Positions 45,805 through 56,871 of a DNA stretch of 64,000 nucleotides are shown here, piece after piece. The stretch spans positions 160,801,498 through 160,865,497 of the forward strand of contig JAPWDM010000001.1 in the NCBI GenBank assembly GCA_035578155.1, written 5' to 3'. This DNA comes from Brachynemurus nebulosus. Lineage: Eukaryota > Arthropoda > Insecta > Neuroptera > Myrmeleontidae. The notes under the pieces are model-generated. The model was not told where the DNA came from, did not search any database, and was given only the letters and a program-made list of their open reading frames with translations. The position numbers and the translations under genes were made by a program. Each line of letters begins with the position of its first letter. The stretch's first letter is position 1.

Positions 45805-46992
45805 TTATTAGATATTAGTTGTTTTACTTAATTTTGTAGATATTGTTTTATTAAAAATATAATATTACAAATAAGTTCTGTTGATTTTTGTTTATTTATT
45901 TTTCTTAACATTTAAGGACTTATACTACCCATTTGTCTGAAAATTGAGACTTGAACTTTTTTCACCAATACTAATAAAGCAATTAGAGTTTTTGAGGCTT
46001 TATTATATGTATTTTGAGGTATAAAAAAATATTTTTTACTACAATCATAGTAGAAAGTAGGCTTCTGCGCTCTGTGAAAAGAGTGCAAAATATGTATTTG
46101 CGGAGGACTGATACTTTTCGCTTTAAAGCGAAAAGTAGTATTTTGTCACTCCCTCAATATATATTTATTAATTACAAATCGTGTAGGCCTTGTTTGTATT
46201 TTCGGACAACAAATAAACAGATTCTAAACTTCATATTATTTTTGTCGTGCAAGTGAAATATAAATTTTATTAAATTTCAAAATAACTAATGTTAATTAAA
46301 AATAATAAGTTAATAAATAATTTAAAAAAATACATACATAAAAATCGTTTTAAAATCCAAGGCAATACGACACAGTTCGATCGGGTTTACACATCTAATT
46401 GTTATACGATTTTCGTTCAATTCGATTAAAATCATATGTCTAAACGTAGGGTAACGTAAGGTTTTTTTTTTTTGTGGAAGTAAACGGTGGGCTAGGTAGC
46501 GACCTCTAGATAGCAGCTAGGGGTATGGAAAGTGTTTATATTAATCTACCTATATTTCTTTTCTTTGGGAGTACTTAGGATTGTTAAAAGTAAAAATAAA
46601 ATAAATAAAACCATGTCAATTTTTGCAAATTTGACATCAATTTTAATTTTTTTCTTCTTTTTTGGTAAAAGCAATCGATCTCAAATTGCTTACGGAAAAT
46701 GTAATTGTTTATCGATCGTAGAGGCCATAGGTACTTCGAGAGATAATAGATAACAGATAAAAGAAACTACAGTAAAGATTTGAAGTTAATCGTATAACAA
46801 ATTGCATGAATTACGTTATGCTCTGATCTCGAGAAAAAAGCATTTCGAGTAAAAATTGTTTGTTTATTATATGAAATATTGAAAGTAGCAACTTACTGCT
46901 TTTTTTACCCTCATTTTATTATCCTTAGACTACTTATATTCCTTATAAAACAAAGTTTTATATTTAAACTTCTTTCTGAATTACGTAAACAG
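45805..46992. other. Intergenic DNA after mRpL17, no confident gene
   Basis: AT-rich. Notable only for a short inverted pair CTTTTCGCTTTAAAG/CGAAAAGTA near 46105-46140 and a T-rich tract near 46460. Upstream exons of the 46993-47122 candidate, if real, would lie here. Confidence 0.4.
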
Positions 46993-47122
46993 CGAAGCGA
47001 CTGTTTCAAGCATTTTGGAACGCTCGGAGGCTGTAAAAACAAAAGCTCGGAAAAAGGACTCACAGAAGTCAATAAAAAAAATGGAAGAAAAAAAAAAGTC
47101 TATGAGTAATGTAATCCCTTAA
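46993..47122 (+). CDS. Possible terminal exon or processed-gene fragment (plus strand)
   Basis: After a possible acceptor (GTAAACAG, 46985-46992), 42 open codons lead to TAA at 47120-47122. The peptide (from EATVSSILERSEAVKTKARK, then lysine-rich, ending SMSNVIP) and its GC-richer codons look coding against the AT-rich surroundings. I do not recognise the family and see no upstream exon. A retroposed fragment is equally possible. Confidence 0.28.
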
Positions 47123-47945
47123 TTGAGAATTTTTGTATAAGAAGAAATTTATAGTATAACGTTACATTCACAATTCTTCATTCTTCGATTAAAATTTATT
47201 AATTTATTAAAGACGACGTAAAGATTGACACTCACGCACGCCTCTACTGGTGAGATTAAAAACGGTATCAGGTCAAACATTTACGTATACGTTTAATTGG
47301 GATTATAAATCTAGTAACTCGCACGTAATTTATGCACGAAAGTCCTAGTTAGATGTATACGTACATCTTCGATACGTGGTACAGTTTCTAACTTCATCAC
47401 CAAAGACGCGGGCGTAGTCTTTTGACCGTTTGATACAATCTTACATACCCCTTTTTCTTCACAATTAAAATTTTTTTATTCATAAAAATAATATTTCAAA
47501 TTGTCCCACGGTTTTACTATGTTAGAAAAAACTCTAAATAGGTAAATTAAAATCATAGAATGCAAAAACGAAAAATGGTAATACAAACTTCAATTTCATT
47601 TTAAGAGCTCTTTAACACAACTCATAACATCCAACACAATGTGGTGCATGGGAAAAATTTCATCCCCATTTTCTAATACGGTTTTAATTGTTTATTGAAT
47701 TGTAACTCGTATGTGTAATCGATTGTAGCTCATACATGCAAGATTTGATCTTAATAGGTCCAAGATTGACTCACAGAACTGATATTTTTGATTAATTTCA
47801 GTTTATTAGTATCCGTATAGTGTATATTTATGGTCAGTGTTTAAAATATAATCGACCACCCTAGAATTTTTGAGTCTATTGTATCGTGATTGTATTTAAT
47901 ATGTGAAACGTGTTTCTTCTATTTTTAGAGTTCAGTAAAAAAAAA
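47123..47945. other. Intergenic DNA, no gene seen
   Basis: A less AT-rich patch at 47210-47450 (CACTCACGCACGCCTC, GACGCGGGCGTAG) has no open frame I can support; it may be an old repeat. Confidence 0.35.
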
Positions 47946-49809
47946 AAAAAAAAACGGAACCCTTATGATAAGACTTCAATGTCCGTCCGTCCGTATGTTT
48001 TATTTTTATTCGAAATAGGATTAGAAATGTGGGGTTGAAATTTAAAAGTGGAATACCAAGGTCAAGTGGGATATCATATAAAAGAGCTTTGTTTAAAAAT
48101 TTCAAAACTTCTTTCTTTTAATTTCAAGTCGCGTTTTTTTTTTGAGTTATGGCCAAAATTGTGCGAAAAAATACCGTTTCCCTTACCTTATCTCCGAAGT
48201 TTCCAAACTGAAAAATTTGATAAAATTCAGACTAATAGAAGATTTCATAATATATTACAGAAAAAATAAAACGAACTTCCAAATGCCTATAGTTTTTGAA
48301 GAAAATGGGAAAATTTTTGAAGAAAATGGGAAAAGTTCCAAAAACCGTATACCTCCGATTGAGCTGAAATTTTGTTTACATAATCTTTTTGGCTTAAGAA
48401 GTTATCTTCTAAAGGAATTTTTGACGATACGGATCGGAAGTTGTCTATCTGAGGGTCCAAAGCAGCACGTGTAAGGGATATAGACAAATATATTATCGGA
48501 TGCCTGCTACTGAACTTCAATTACATACTCTTTTTAGTCTAAGAAATTATTTTCTAACTTAATTTTTGGAAACACTGACCAGAAGTGTATTTTTTAACCC
48601 TTTGAATACAGACGACACTGAAGAATGTTATCAGAAACTTTCGGTAACAGAAACTAACGTCAGATTCTTATAGAATTTTATGAGTAAAGCAAAAAAGGAA
48701 GTAAATTTTTTGATATCCTGCTTAGTTTTCGAGATAATACGTGTCAGATTTCTAAAACTTACAATAGAGATGGAAAAATGTAACATACGCATATAAGTAT
48801 CAATTTTTATGAAAAGTCATTTATTTAAACAGACTGTATAATCTATCTATATATAGGCAGCGTGCGAAGTATATGGTGGGGACAATTAAATCGATTGCAG
48901 CGTGAGTAGTGGAGAAAACAAGCATTAATACGGGCTCAAATGTGTTTATAGTATAATAAAAAATATTAAATAAAAATATTTACATTGATTCACTTAGACT
49001 ATAAACGCAGTTGCAACTAATATGTCATTCCTTATTTATTTGTCAACAGTATTAACGTCTACACGTCAATCCATAAATACAGAATTAAAAATATTTGATG
49101 TATTTTAACTCACATAGTCACATGAAATAATGTTCCATAAGGAGTTAAAGTTATTGATGTTTGTCTTATGACTCTACATTAAACTAAATGACTTATGTCA
49201 GCATTTCTTAATTCTCGAATTTCCCTGACGTACTTCACCGGCACCAGCAACTTTTTCCTCTGCATAGTCCAAGGTTGGAAGGAAATACTGTCTTGATAAT
49301 TATATCCATATTAACGTTGAAAATTGTTTAATTACTTTATACTTCATTCAGTATTTTATTGTTCAAACTGAACAAATCAAATTGTTCAAATTTATTTATA
49401 AAAAAAATTAATTGTAAATAGCAAACATTTGTATTCAGATTTTATGATTTCCACGGATACCATTATTTATATTCGTTAATGAGCCCGGAAAAATGTATAT
49501 TAATAGATGTCGTTGCCATCACGCACCCTACCTTATCTGACTGACTGATTGACTGACAGTTCGATCAACGCACAGCCCAAACAGCTGGTCCTAAAAACGT
49601 GAAATTTTGAACAGGGGTTTCTTATATAACGTAGGTGAGCACTAAGGAAGGATTTTTGGAAATTCACACCCTAAGGGGGTAAAATAGGGGATGAAAATTT
49701 TCATATAAATCTGTAATTTTTTGAGTTAGAAAAATGTATGGAATTTGGTGTTAGGCTACTGGTTTGAACACAAAAGTTTCAGTGCTTTTAAAAATTCATC
49801 CCTTAGGGC

Positions 49810-50510
49810 AGGGATCGGCAACCTTTTTTGGATGGCGGGCTATTTAAAAAAAAAATTTTAGCGGGCCGCACAGTCAAATATTTTTCAATGTAGTATGTGT
49901 CTTAAGTAGGTTTTTTTAACGAATTTTCGAATCGAAAATTCAGCTCTTTGAATGACTGTCTTGATGCTACTTGAGCCCGGAACTATGATTGAAATAATTT
50001 ATTCTGAAGTCTCTAGAAGCCAAAAATGACATTCACTAAAACTTATATAACTCTCGAACGAAAAATCATGTTTTTACGAAATTTGATAAAAATATTGGAA
50101 GTCCAAAAAGTCAGACACGTCGGATTTTTAGGCATTTTTGCCTAAAAATTTTTGTGGAAAAAGTGAGTTTTTTGCCCAAATTTCCTCAAGCTTTTGCCAT
50201 ATTTTCTTACACCGTTGGAAAGAGGAGAAAATAATCACATAAAAAGGATTTTTGAAAAATAATTCTATGTCAAGTAGTTTCCGAGAAATACTAATTTTTG
50301 TAAACGGAAATTCGTTATATTATGCAGGATACTGCGAAAGGGGTATTTTCTTTTTTTTTAACACAATATAAATATTATTAAAAATCAACATGAGGAAAAA
50401 TTTTTAGTAACAGTTTTAGTTTACATGTTATAAGTATGCTCAATTCTGCATAGTCAGAGCAAATTATTCGAAGTTATATTGTTTGGCGAGCCGCAGGTTG
50501 CCGACCTCTG
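49810..50510. mobile_element. hAT-type (Buster-like site) MITE, 701 bp, TSD CCTTAGGG
   Basis: Perfect duplication CCTTAGGG at 49802-49809 and 50511-50518. The ends are CAGGGATCGGCAACC and GGTTGCCGACCTCTG. The TSD fits the nnnTAnnn consensus of Buster-type hATs. It contains the 49916-50346 HINE-like copy. Confidence 0.9.
49916..50346 (-). mobile_element. Minimal HINE-like copy (431 bp) without array or (TA)n
   Basis: On the minus strand it begins ATACCCCTTTCGCAG (50346), has subterminal AACGAATTTCC, and ends in the hairpin GAATTTTCG..CGAAAATTC plus GTTAA (49920-49916). It has ACTCTCGAACGAAA but no microsatellite, so it shows the core without the expansions seen in the other copies. Confidence 0.75.
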
Positions 50511-51444
50511 CCTTAGGGCGTTGAAACAGGGGAAGAAACTTTAAATGGAAGTCTGTCGTTTTTACAATTGGAAATGTGGAAACTGATACGGTATGGTATG
50601 CTGGTGATTTTATAGTTGTTAAAAATTCATTGTTTAACGTTTATAAATGCGAAATTGAGTTTGTTGATTTGTTTGTTTGTTTGACTTGCTTTTACGCTTT
50701 AACGACTTAACCAGTCAACTTGAAATTTTGCAGAGACATAGCTTGGAAGACGGAGACGGTTATAGGCCATCTCTTAACCTGGGAAAATAAATCATTCCCG
50801 AGGGAAAATCTATGACAATTATGACAGTTGACTATTAAAAAGCGGATTACTGGTTTCAAACTTCGAATATTGTTAACAGAGAGCTGAAAAAGAACATAGG
50901 CGACTTTTTATCCTGGGAAAACATCTCATTCCTGTGGGAAATCTCATTTCTGTGGAAAAATATGTTTTAAGTGAAACAAAAAAAGATTCCTAAAGTTTGT
51001 TCGAACTCTGTTTGTTAGCAGATATACAGCAATAAACATAGGTTTTTACACCAAGAAAGTATCTGATTCCCGAGGGAAAATGTTTTTAAAATGAAACAAT
51101 GAAATAATGACAACTGACTGTTAAAAAAATGGAAGATTGATTTTAAACATTGCATATTATTTACAGCGGGGATAGAAAGTAACACAGACTACTCTCTCCG
51201 CCGAGAAAATATCTGAATCCTGTGAGAATAGTCTTATTCCCGGGGGAAAGTATATTTAAAACGATAGACAAAAGATCACTGACTTCATTTGAACTTTGCA
51301 TATTGTTAAAACAATGTTATAGTCTACTTTTTACCTGGAGAAAACATTTTATTTCTGTGGGAAAATGAAAGTACATTTTATACTTTTGAACTAGATGTCA
51401 TCATTTCAAAAGCCACGAATGGAAGGGGTGAGCGGGTTCTAGCA

Positions 51445-51600
51445 CACACTACGTCGTCACAAGTATGGGCACACCTTGACTCAAGGTATGTCCACACTTT
51501 TGACGCGGTACTGTATTTAATGTTTTGATACATTGCAGTGTCAAAAGTATGGGCACCCCTTGGGCTAAAATGTGCCCATACTTTTGACGACGTAGAGTGT
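51445..51600. mobile_element. Small MITE with ACGTCGTCA termini
   Basis: Left ACACACTACGTCGTCAC and right GTCGTCAAAAG-type inverse (ending CGACGTAGAGTGT at 51600). The words AAGTATGGGCAC recur inverted inside. TSD not certain. Confidence 0.65.
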
Positions 51601-51942
51601 CCTAAAACCAGCTTAGCCCTTCTATTGCAACGCGGGCGAAGCCGCGGGTAAATGCCAGTATAGAATATAGATATAACACAGACATTATACGGAACCCTCG
51701 GTGCGCGAGTCAGACTCGCACTTACCGAACTTGTTTAATCTCTTGAACTAATTTTTTTTTCTTACTCTTTATTTTTGAAATGAAAGAGACGGCAGAGAAG
51801 TTTGCCTTGTTATTTAAATGAATATGAAATGAACTTATAACAAATTGTATCACCAGTTAAAAAAATAAAAGAAATTCAATAGATAATAAACTGATTATTT
51901 AATAACAATAATTTATTAATGTATTTAATGTTCAATATATAT

Positions 51943-52251
51943 GCGTTCGCCAGAAAATTTTGTTAGCCTAACGTTAGCTAACGGAGTTTACGCCGTTACA
52001 AATCAGAGGGCTCACATTCGAAAAATTAACATGCATTAGATATTAAAACAACAATTTCTAACATGGTGACTGATTGTTTTTATTTCATAATCTTTGAATG
52101 GGGCTGTACTTCAGAAGTTAAGTATTTATACCATGAAAAACCAATGAAAAATATTTAATGTGCATTAATTTTTTGAATCGGAGCCCTCTGGTTTGTAACG
52201 GTGCAAGCTCCGTTAGCTAACGTTAGGTTATCAGAATTTTCTGGCGAACGC
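51943..52251. mobile_element. Palindromic MITE with about 70-bp inverted termini
   Basis: GCGTTCGCCAGAAAATT at 51943 is mirrored to 52251, and the match continues through CCTAACGTTAGCTAACGGAG and CAGAGGGCTC. The central 150 bp is unique AT-rich sequence. Confidence 0.85.
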
Positions 52252-52289
52252 CAGCATTCTTATATAAAAATTATACGTTATTATAGATA

Positions 52290-52404
52290 TGCTATTCCTA
52301 AAAATAGTACGAGTCAAATTAACTAAAATTGGTCTGACGTCATTAACAAATGAAGAAAAATGAGACGTACAATTTACTATAGTTACTCTAATATAAAAAT
52401 AACA
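52290..52404. repeat. GACGTCA-family MITE half
   Basis: TCAAATTAACTAAAATTGG, CTGACGTCATTAACAAATG and TATAGTTACTCTAATATAAA match 20045-20155 and 55300-55470. The HINE-like element at 52405 begins directly after its AATATAAAAATAACA word. Confidence 0.65.
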
Positions 52405-52743
52405 ATACCCCTGTCGCAGCATCTGCATAACATAGCGAATTTCCAAATCTTGGGCACTGGCGGATCTCATCTAAGACCTGTACCTATTTAAAATAGTTTA
52501 GCTTTCTAAGAGTAAAAGAATTTTTAAAATCGGTTGGGTAATTAGTTTTGGTATTTTTGGGGACCCAAGAACCCGAACGAATTTTGTGCAGCATAGTTGT
52601 ATCCATCTAAAATAATTTAGTTCTCTAGCAGTGAGAAATTTTTTAGCATCGGTTCGATAGCTTATTACTAGCGTTTTCGGATCTGCAAGATCCCGGCGGA
52701 CCTCATTAAAAAATCAGTTCGACCGTATATTCTAGGCGTACTT

Positions 52744-52838
<95 letters not shown>

Positions 52839-55174
52839 AACCCGTTGTGTAGCATTCTACGCCGCATTTGCATCCGCAGGACAGTTGTGGATCTCAGATA
52901 ACACAACTTGTACCTATCTAAAATAGTTTACCTCGGTAATAGTAAAAAGGTTTCAAAATCGGTCAGTTATTTAATTTTTTACACTTTTAGGTCCTACTGA
53001 CACTTCAGACCTTACATAACGTAATCTATATGTATCTAAAATAGCTTAGCTCCCCAACAGTGAAAAAATTTTCAAAATCGGTCGGCTAGTTTATTTTTGA
53101 CGCTTTTGGATCCGATGGACCCTGGCAGACTTTACATAACGTAATCTATATTTATCTAAAATAGTTTAGCTCTGTAAGAGTGAAAAAATTTTCAAAATCG
53201 GTCGGTTAGTTTATTTTTACCACTTTTGGGTTCCATGGACCCTGGCGGACCCTAAATAACGTAATGTATGTCTATCTAAAATAGTTAGTTCCCCAACAGT
53301 GAAAAAATTTTCAAAATCGATCGGTTAGTTTATTTTTGACACTTTTGGATCCCATGGACCCTGGCAGACCTTACATAACGTAATCTATATTTATCTAAAA
53401 TAGTTTAGCTCTGTAACAGTGAAAAAATTTTCAAAATCGGTCGGTTAGTTTATTTTTGACACTTTTGGATCCCATGGACCCTGGCAGACCTTACATAACG
53501 TAATCTATATTTATCTAAAATAGTTTAGCTCTGTAACAGTGAAAAAATTTTCAAAATCGGTCAGTTAGTTTATTTTTGACACTTTTGGGTTCTATGGACC
53601 TTGGTGGACCTTACATAACGTAATTTATATTTATCTAAAATAGTTTAGCTCTGTAACAGTGAAAAAATTTTCAAAATCGGTCAGTTAGTTTATTTTTGAC
53701 ACTTCTGGATCCTATGGACCCTGGCAGACCTTACCCAACGGAATCTACATTTATCTAAAACAGTTAAGCTCTGTAACAGTGAAAAAATTTTCAAAATCGA
53801 TCAGGCAGTTTATTTTTGACACTTTTGGGTCCTATGGACCGAGGCGGACCTTACATAACGTAATCGATATTTATCTAAAATAGTTTAGCTCTGTAACAGT
53901 GAAAAAATTTTCAAAATCGGTCAGTTAGTTTATTTTTGACACTTTTGGGTCCTGTGGACCCTGGCGGACGTTACATAATGTATTCTAAATCTATCTAAAA
54001 TAGTTTAGCTCTGTAGCAGTGAAGAAATTTTTAAAATTGGTCGTTTAGTTTATTTTTTACAATTATGGGATCAGTAAATCCTGGCGAAACTCATACAAGT
54101 CTAGTACTCTAACAGTAAGACAAGGGTTCTAAGGATCTCATATAACTTATGGCAGTCCGTAAGCTTCTTGCGGACATCATTTAATTAATTAATTCAAATA
54201 CTTTAACTTACTAACTGTGAAAAAATTTTTAAAATCGATTGGTTAATTAATTTCTGGCCTTTTTAGGTCCCGAAAACCTTGACCTCACATAAAATACCTT
54301 AAATCCATTTGAAATGGTTTAATTTTTTAACATTATTAATTATTAGTGGAAAAATTTTCAAAATCGATTCAAAATATTTTTCCGTACATACATATGTACA
54401 TTGTACATATTTTCTTTTGTTTCATATTTAATAATATTTATATCATAACATAATCTTCAATTTCTTGTTTACTTAAAAATTCAATAAAAAAAAAAAAAAA
54501 TTCTTCATTACATTAGCTTAGAAAATCTGTTTAATTTACATTTTTTAACATGGGATAGAACCATGCTAATTATAATGCAATAAATGAGAAACAAAACTCT
54601 ATACATGTATGTGTGTTATATCAAATATATGTGAATAGTTTTCACTTGTTCTCACAAAATTCTTTAATAAAAAAGTGAAATATTTTTATACTTAATAAAG
54701 AACTGAGATATAAATATAAATTACTTATTAGACTAACAAAGAAAGAATAAAAGTGAAAATTTACATTTTCTCGAAAAATACTTAAAATAGAAAGAAAATT
54801 ATAAGAATATTTTCTTCATAATTTTTTTTTTCCTTTTCAACGATGTAAAAATTGAACTGCCTTATGATAGGATCGAATGATAAAAAATGGCCAGAAAACC
54901 TACTTCTAGGCATCCGACGTGTCTGGCTAACGAACTTAGCCAAGCCAATTCAGAATCCAGTCCGCACACAAAATTTCATAAGCGTTAGACGTTTCGTTCG
55001 AGAGTTATCGTGGGAACACATAAATATATATATATATATATATATACAAATTTTAGTGAATATCATTTTCGTATTCTAGGGACCTCAAAACAGATTTCTG
55101 CCATAGTCCCGGACTCAGATTGCGTCATGACACCTACTGTAATAGCTGAATTTCGAGTTTTCGAAATTCGCTAA
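52405..55174 (+). mobile_element. HINE-like element carrying a satellite array (2.8 kb)
   Basis: It begins ATACCCCTGTCGCAGCATC, then subterminal AGCGAATTTCC, about 17 satellite units, (TA)n at 52747-52834, the conserved GACGTGTCTGGCTAACGAAC and CGTTCGAGAGTTATCG blocks, (TA)n at 55023-55046, and the 3' hairpin (GAATTTCG..CGAAATTC) with GCTAA ending 55174. It is the reverse-orientation counterpart of 41309-43384. Non-coding. Confidence 0.8.
52480..54380 (-). repeat. Satellite array of about 120-bp units (about 17 copies)
   Basis: Units contain GTGAAAAAATTTTCAAAATC, GGTCGGTTAGTTTATTTTTG, CC(C/T)ATGGACCCTGGCAGACC and TTACATAACGTAATCTA. Central units (about 53280-53960) are nearly identical; both edges are divergent. 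Confidence 0.92.
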
Positions 55175-55194
55175 AAAGGAAAGGAGATAGAAAA

Positions 55195-55650
55195 CTAGAT
55201 TCGTCTAATTTTGTTTCATTTGTTGCATGTGTTAATGACGTCAAACCATTGTTAGTTGATTTGGCCTATAATAATTTTATATTTAATTATTTGTTATGTA
55301 TAAGTCAAATGAGCTAACAATGGTTTGACGCCATTAGCAAATGAAGCAAAATTAGACTATAATTTTAAGTTATTATAGTTACTCTAATATAAAAATAACA
55401 AAAAGGAAAAGAAACAGAAAATTAGATATAGGTCAAATTAACTAAAATTGCTCTGACGTCATCAAACAAGTCCAGCAAATTAAGTAAAATTGGACGAACC
55501 TAGATTTCTGTCCCTTTTTTTCTATTTATTATTTTTACAATAGTGTAGCTATCGTAACCTAAAATTGTACGTTTGATTTTGCGTCATTTGTTAATTAAGT
55601 CAGACCATTTTTATTTGATTTGACCTATACAATTAGTAAATAGTAATATA
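55195..55650. repeat. Rearranged cluster of GACGTCA-family MITEs
   Basis: Several half-copies in alternating orientation: AGATTCGTCTAATTTTG..GACGTCA at 55197-55260, the inverse at 55305-55400, another at 55430-55500 and another at 55555-55630. It directly follows the HINE-like 3' end. Confidence 0.65.
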
Positions 55651-55681
55651 ATCAACGTAGTTTTAATTGGGATTTCAAGAG

Positions 55682-55756
55682 TTTAATGATTTCGTTTTAA
55701 CCGGTAATATCCGGTTCCTAAATCATTGGGTAATTGGTTAAAACGAAATCATTAAA
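55682..55756. repeat. Perfect 21-bp inverted repeat (hairpin)
   Basis: The arm from 55682 (TTTAATGATTTCG...) is repeated exactly inverted from 55736. The 33-nt loop itself contains AACCGG..CCGGTT. A long (TA)n tract follows within a few bases. Confidence 0.9.
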
Positions 55757-55759
55757 TAG

Positions 55760-55895
<136 letters not shown>

Positions 55896-56871
55896 GGTCT
55901 TATTTGTACTTAGGTAAATTAGTCTGTAACAATTTTAATTTTCGAGTATATTTTTATAAAAAAAAATTTACAATAATTTATTTCGTACAATTCATTTCAA
56001 ATGGAGCATTTGACGGTACCGAGAAATAACTATCGACATTTTTAATAAAGATTTATAATGATAATAATAAACAAATTTTACAAAAATTGTGCTTATTTAC
56101 TCTAAGTAGTAATTAATATTATTTCATTCTAAAAGTTTTTTAACCGTTAGGCACGTGACCAGTAATGATTTGTAATTTTCTTATACTTCGACAGTATCGC
56201 TACTATGGTTATTTTAAGAATCAGCGGCAGTTTTTTTAGGATTTCGTAGTAGTACAGCAACGAAATCCTTAAAAAATTCATCATGTCTGTCATTCCGTTA
56301 AGTGGTCTACTCGCACTTAACCACTTTTAAATAATCAGTGTCGGACTTTGTGCAATTTAGTAGATAGTGTCGTTTTTGAAAAAGATGTTCAGATAATCAT
56401 ATTATTAACAGATAAAAGACTAATTTTAATATTAAAAATACCGGAAATATTTTATCCCGAGAATTGTAAAGAATCTAATTTAGCTTCTAATTTTACTCTC
56501 AGAAGCCCGAAAAGAATCTTTGTCAAAAAAGTTTTACAAAAAAGTCAATAGTTTTTTTTTTTTTTTTTAGTTGCAAAATATCTTGTTGGTTGTTGTTGTT
56601 ATTTAGAAAATGTGACGCAACTGGTCGCTAAAAACATTTTCGCGCGAATATTAATTTTTTCTAAGGATTTTCAACATTATTTTAAAATAATTTCCTAAAT
56701 TTAGTCGAATACTCCATTCTACGATATATTACACCTAATATTACAAAATAAATAAATTTTATGTTTAATATTAATTAGTTAATTATTTAATAACAATACA
56801 CTATTTTTCAAGTAACGTCAGATCAACAAAAATATCACATTTCTTCTTATAAAAAAAATAAATAAATTTCT

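Larger units (their letters stand above)
47950..51725. mobile_element. Composite insect interspersed elements (GGAACCC / CGCGGGCGAAGCCGCGGG type)
   Basis: Left part: ACGGAACCCTTATGATAAG with GTCCGTCCGTCCG at about 47955-48000. Right part: CTGACTGACTGATTGACTG at about 49538, a run of CCC(G/T)(A/T)GGGAAA repeats at 50640-51400, CGCGGGCGAAGCCGCGGG at about 51631, then ACGGAACCCTCGGTGCGCG at about 51690. These words are common ends of dispersed non-coding insect repeats. Exact element borders and class are not resolved. It hosts the 49810 and 51445 insertions. Confidence 0.5.
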
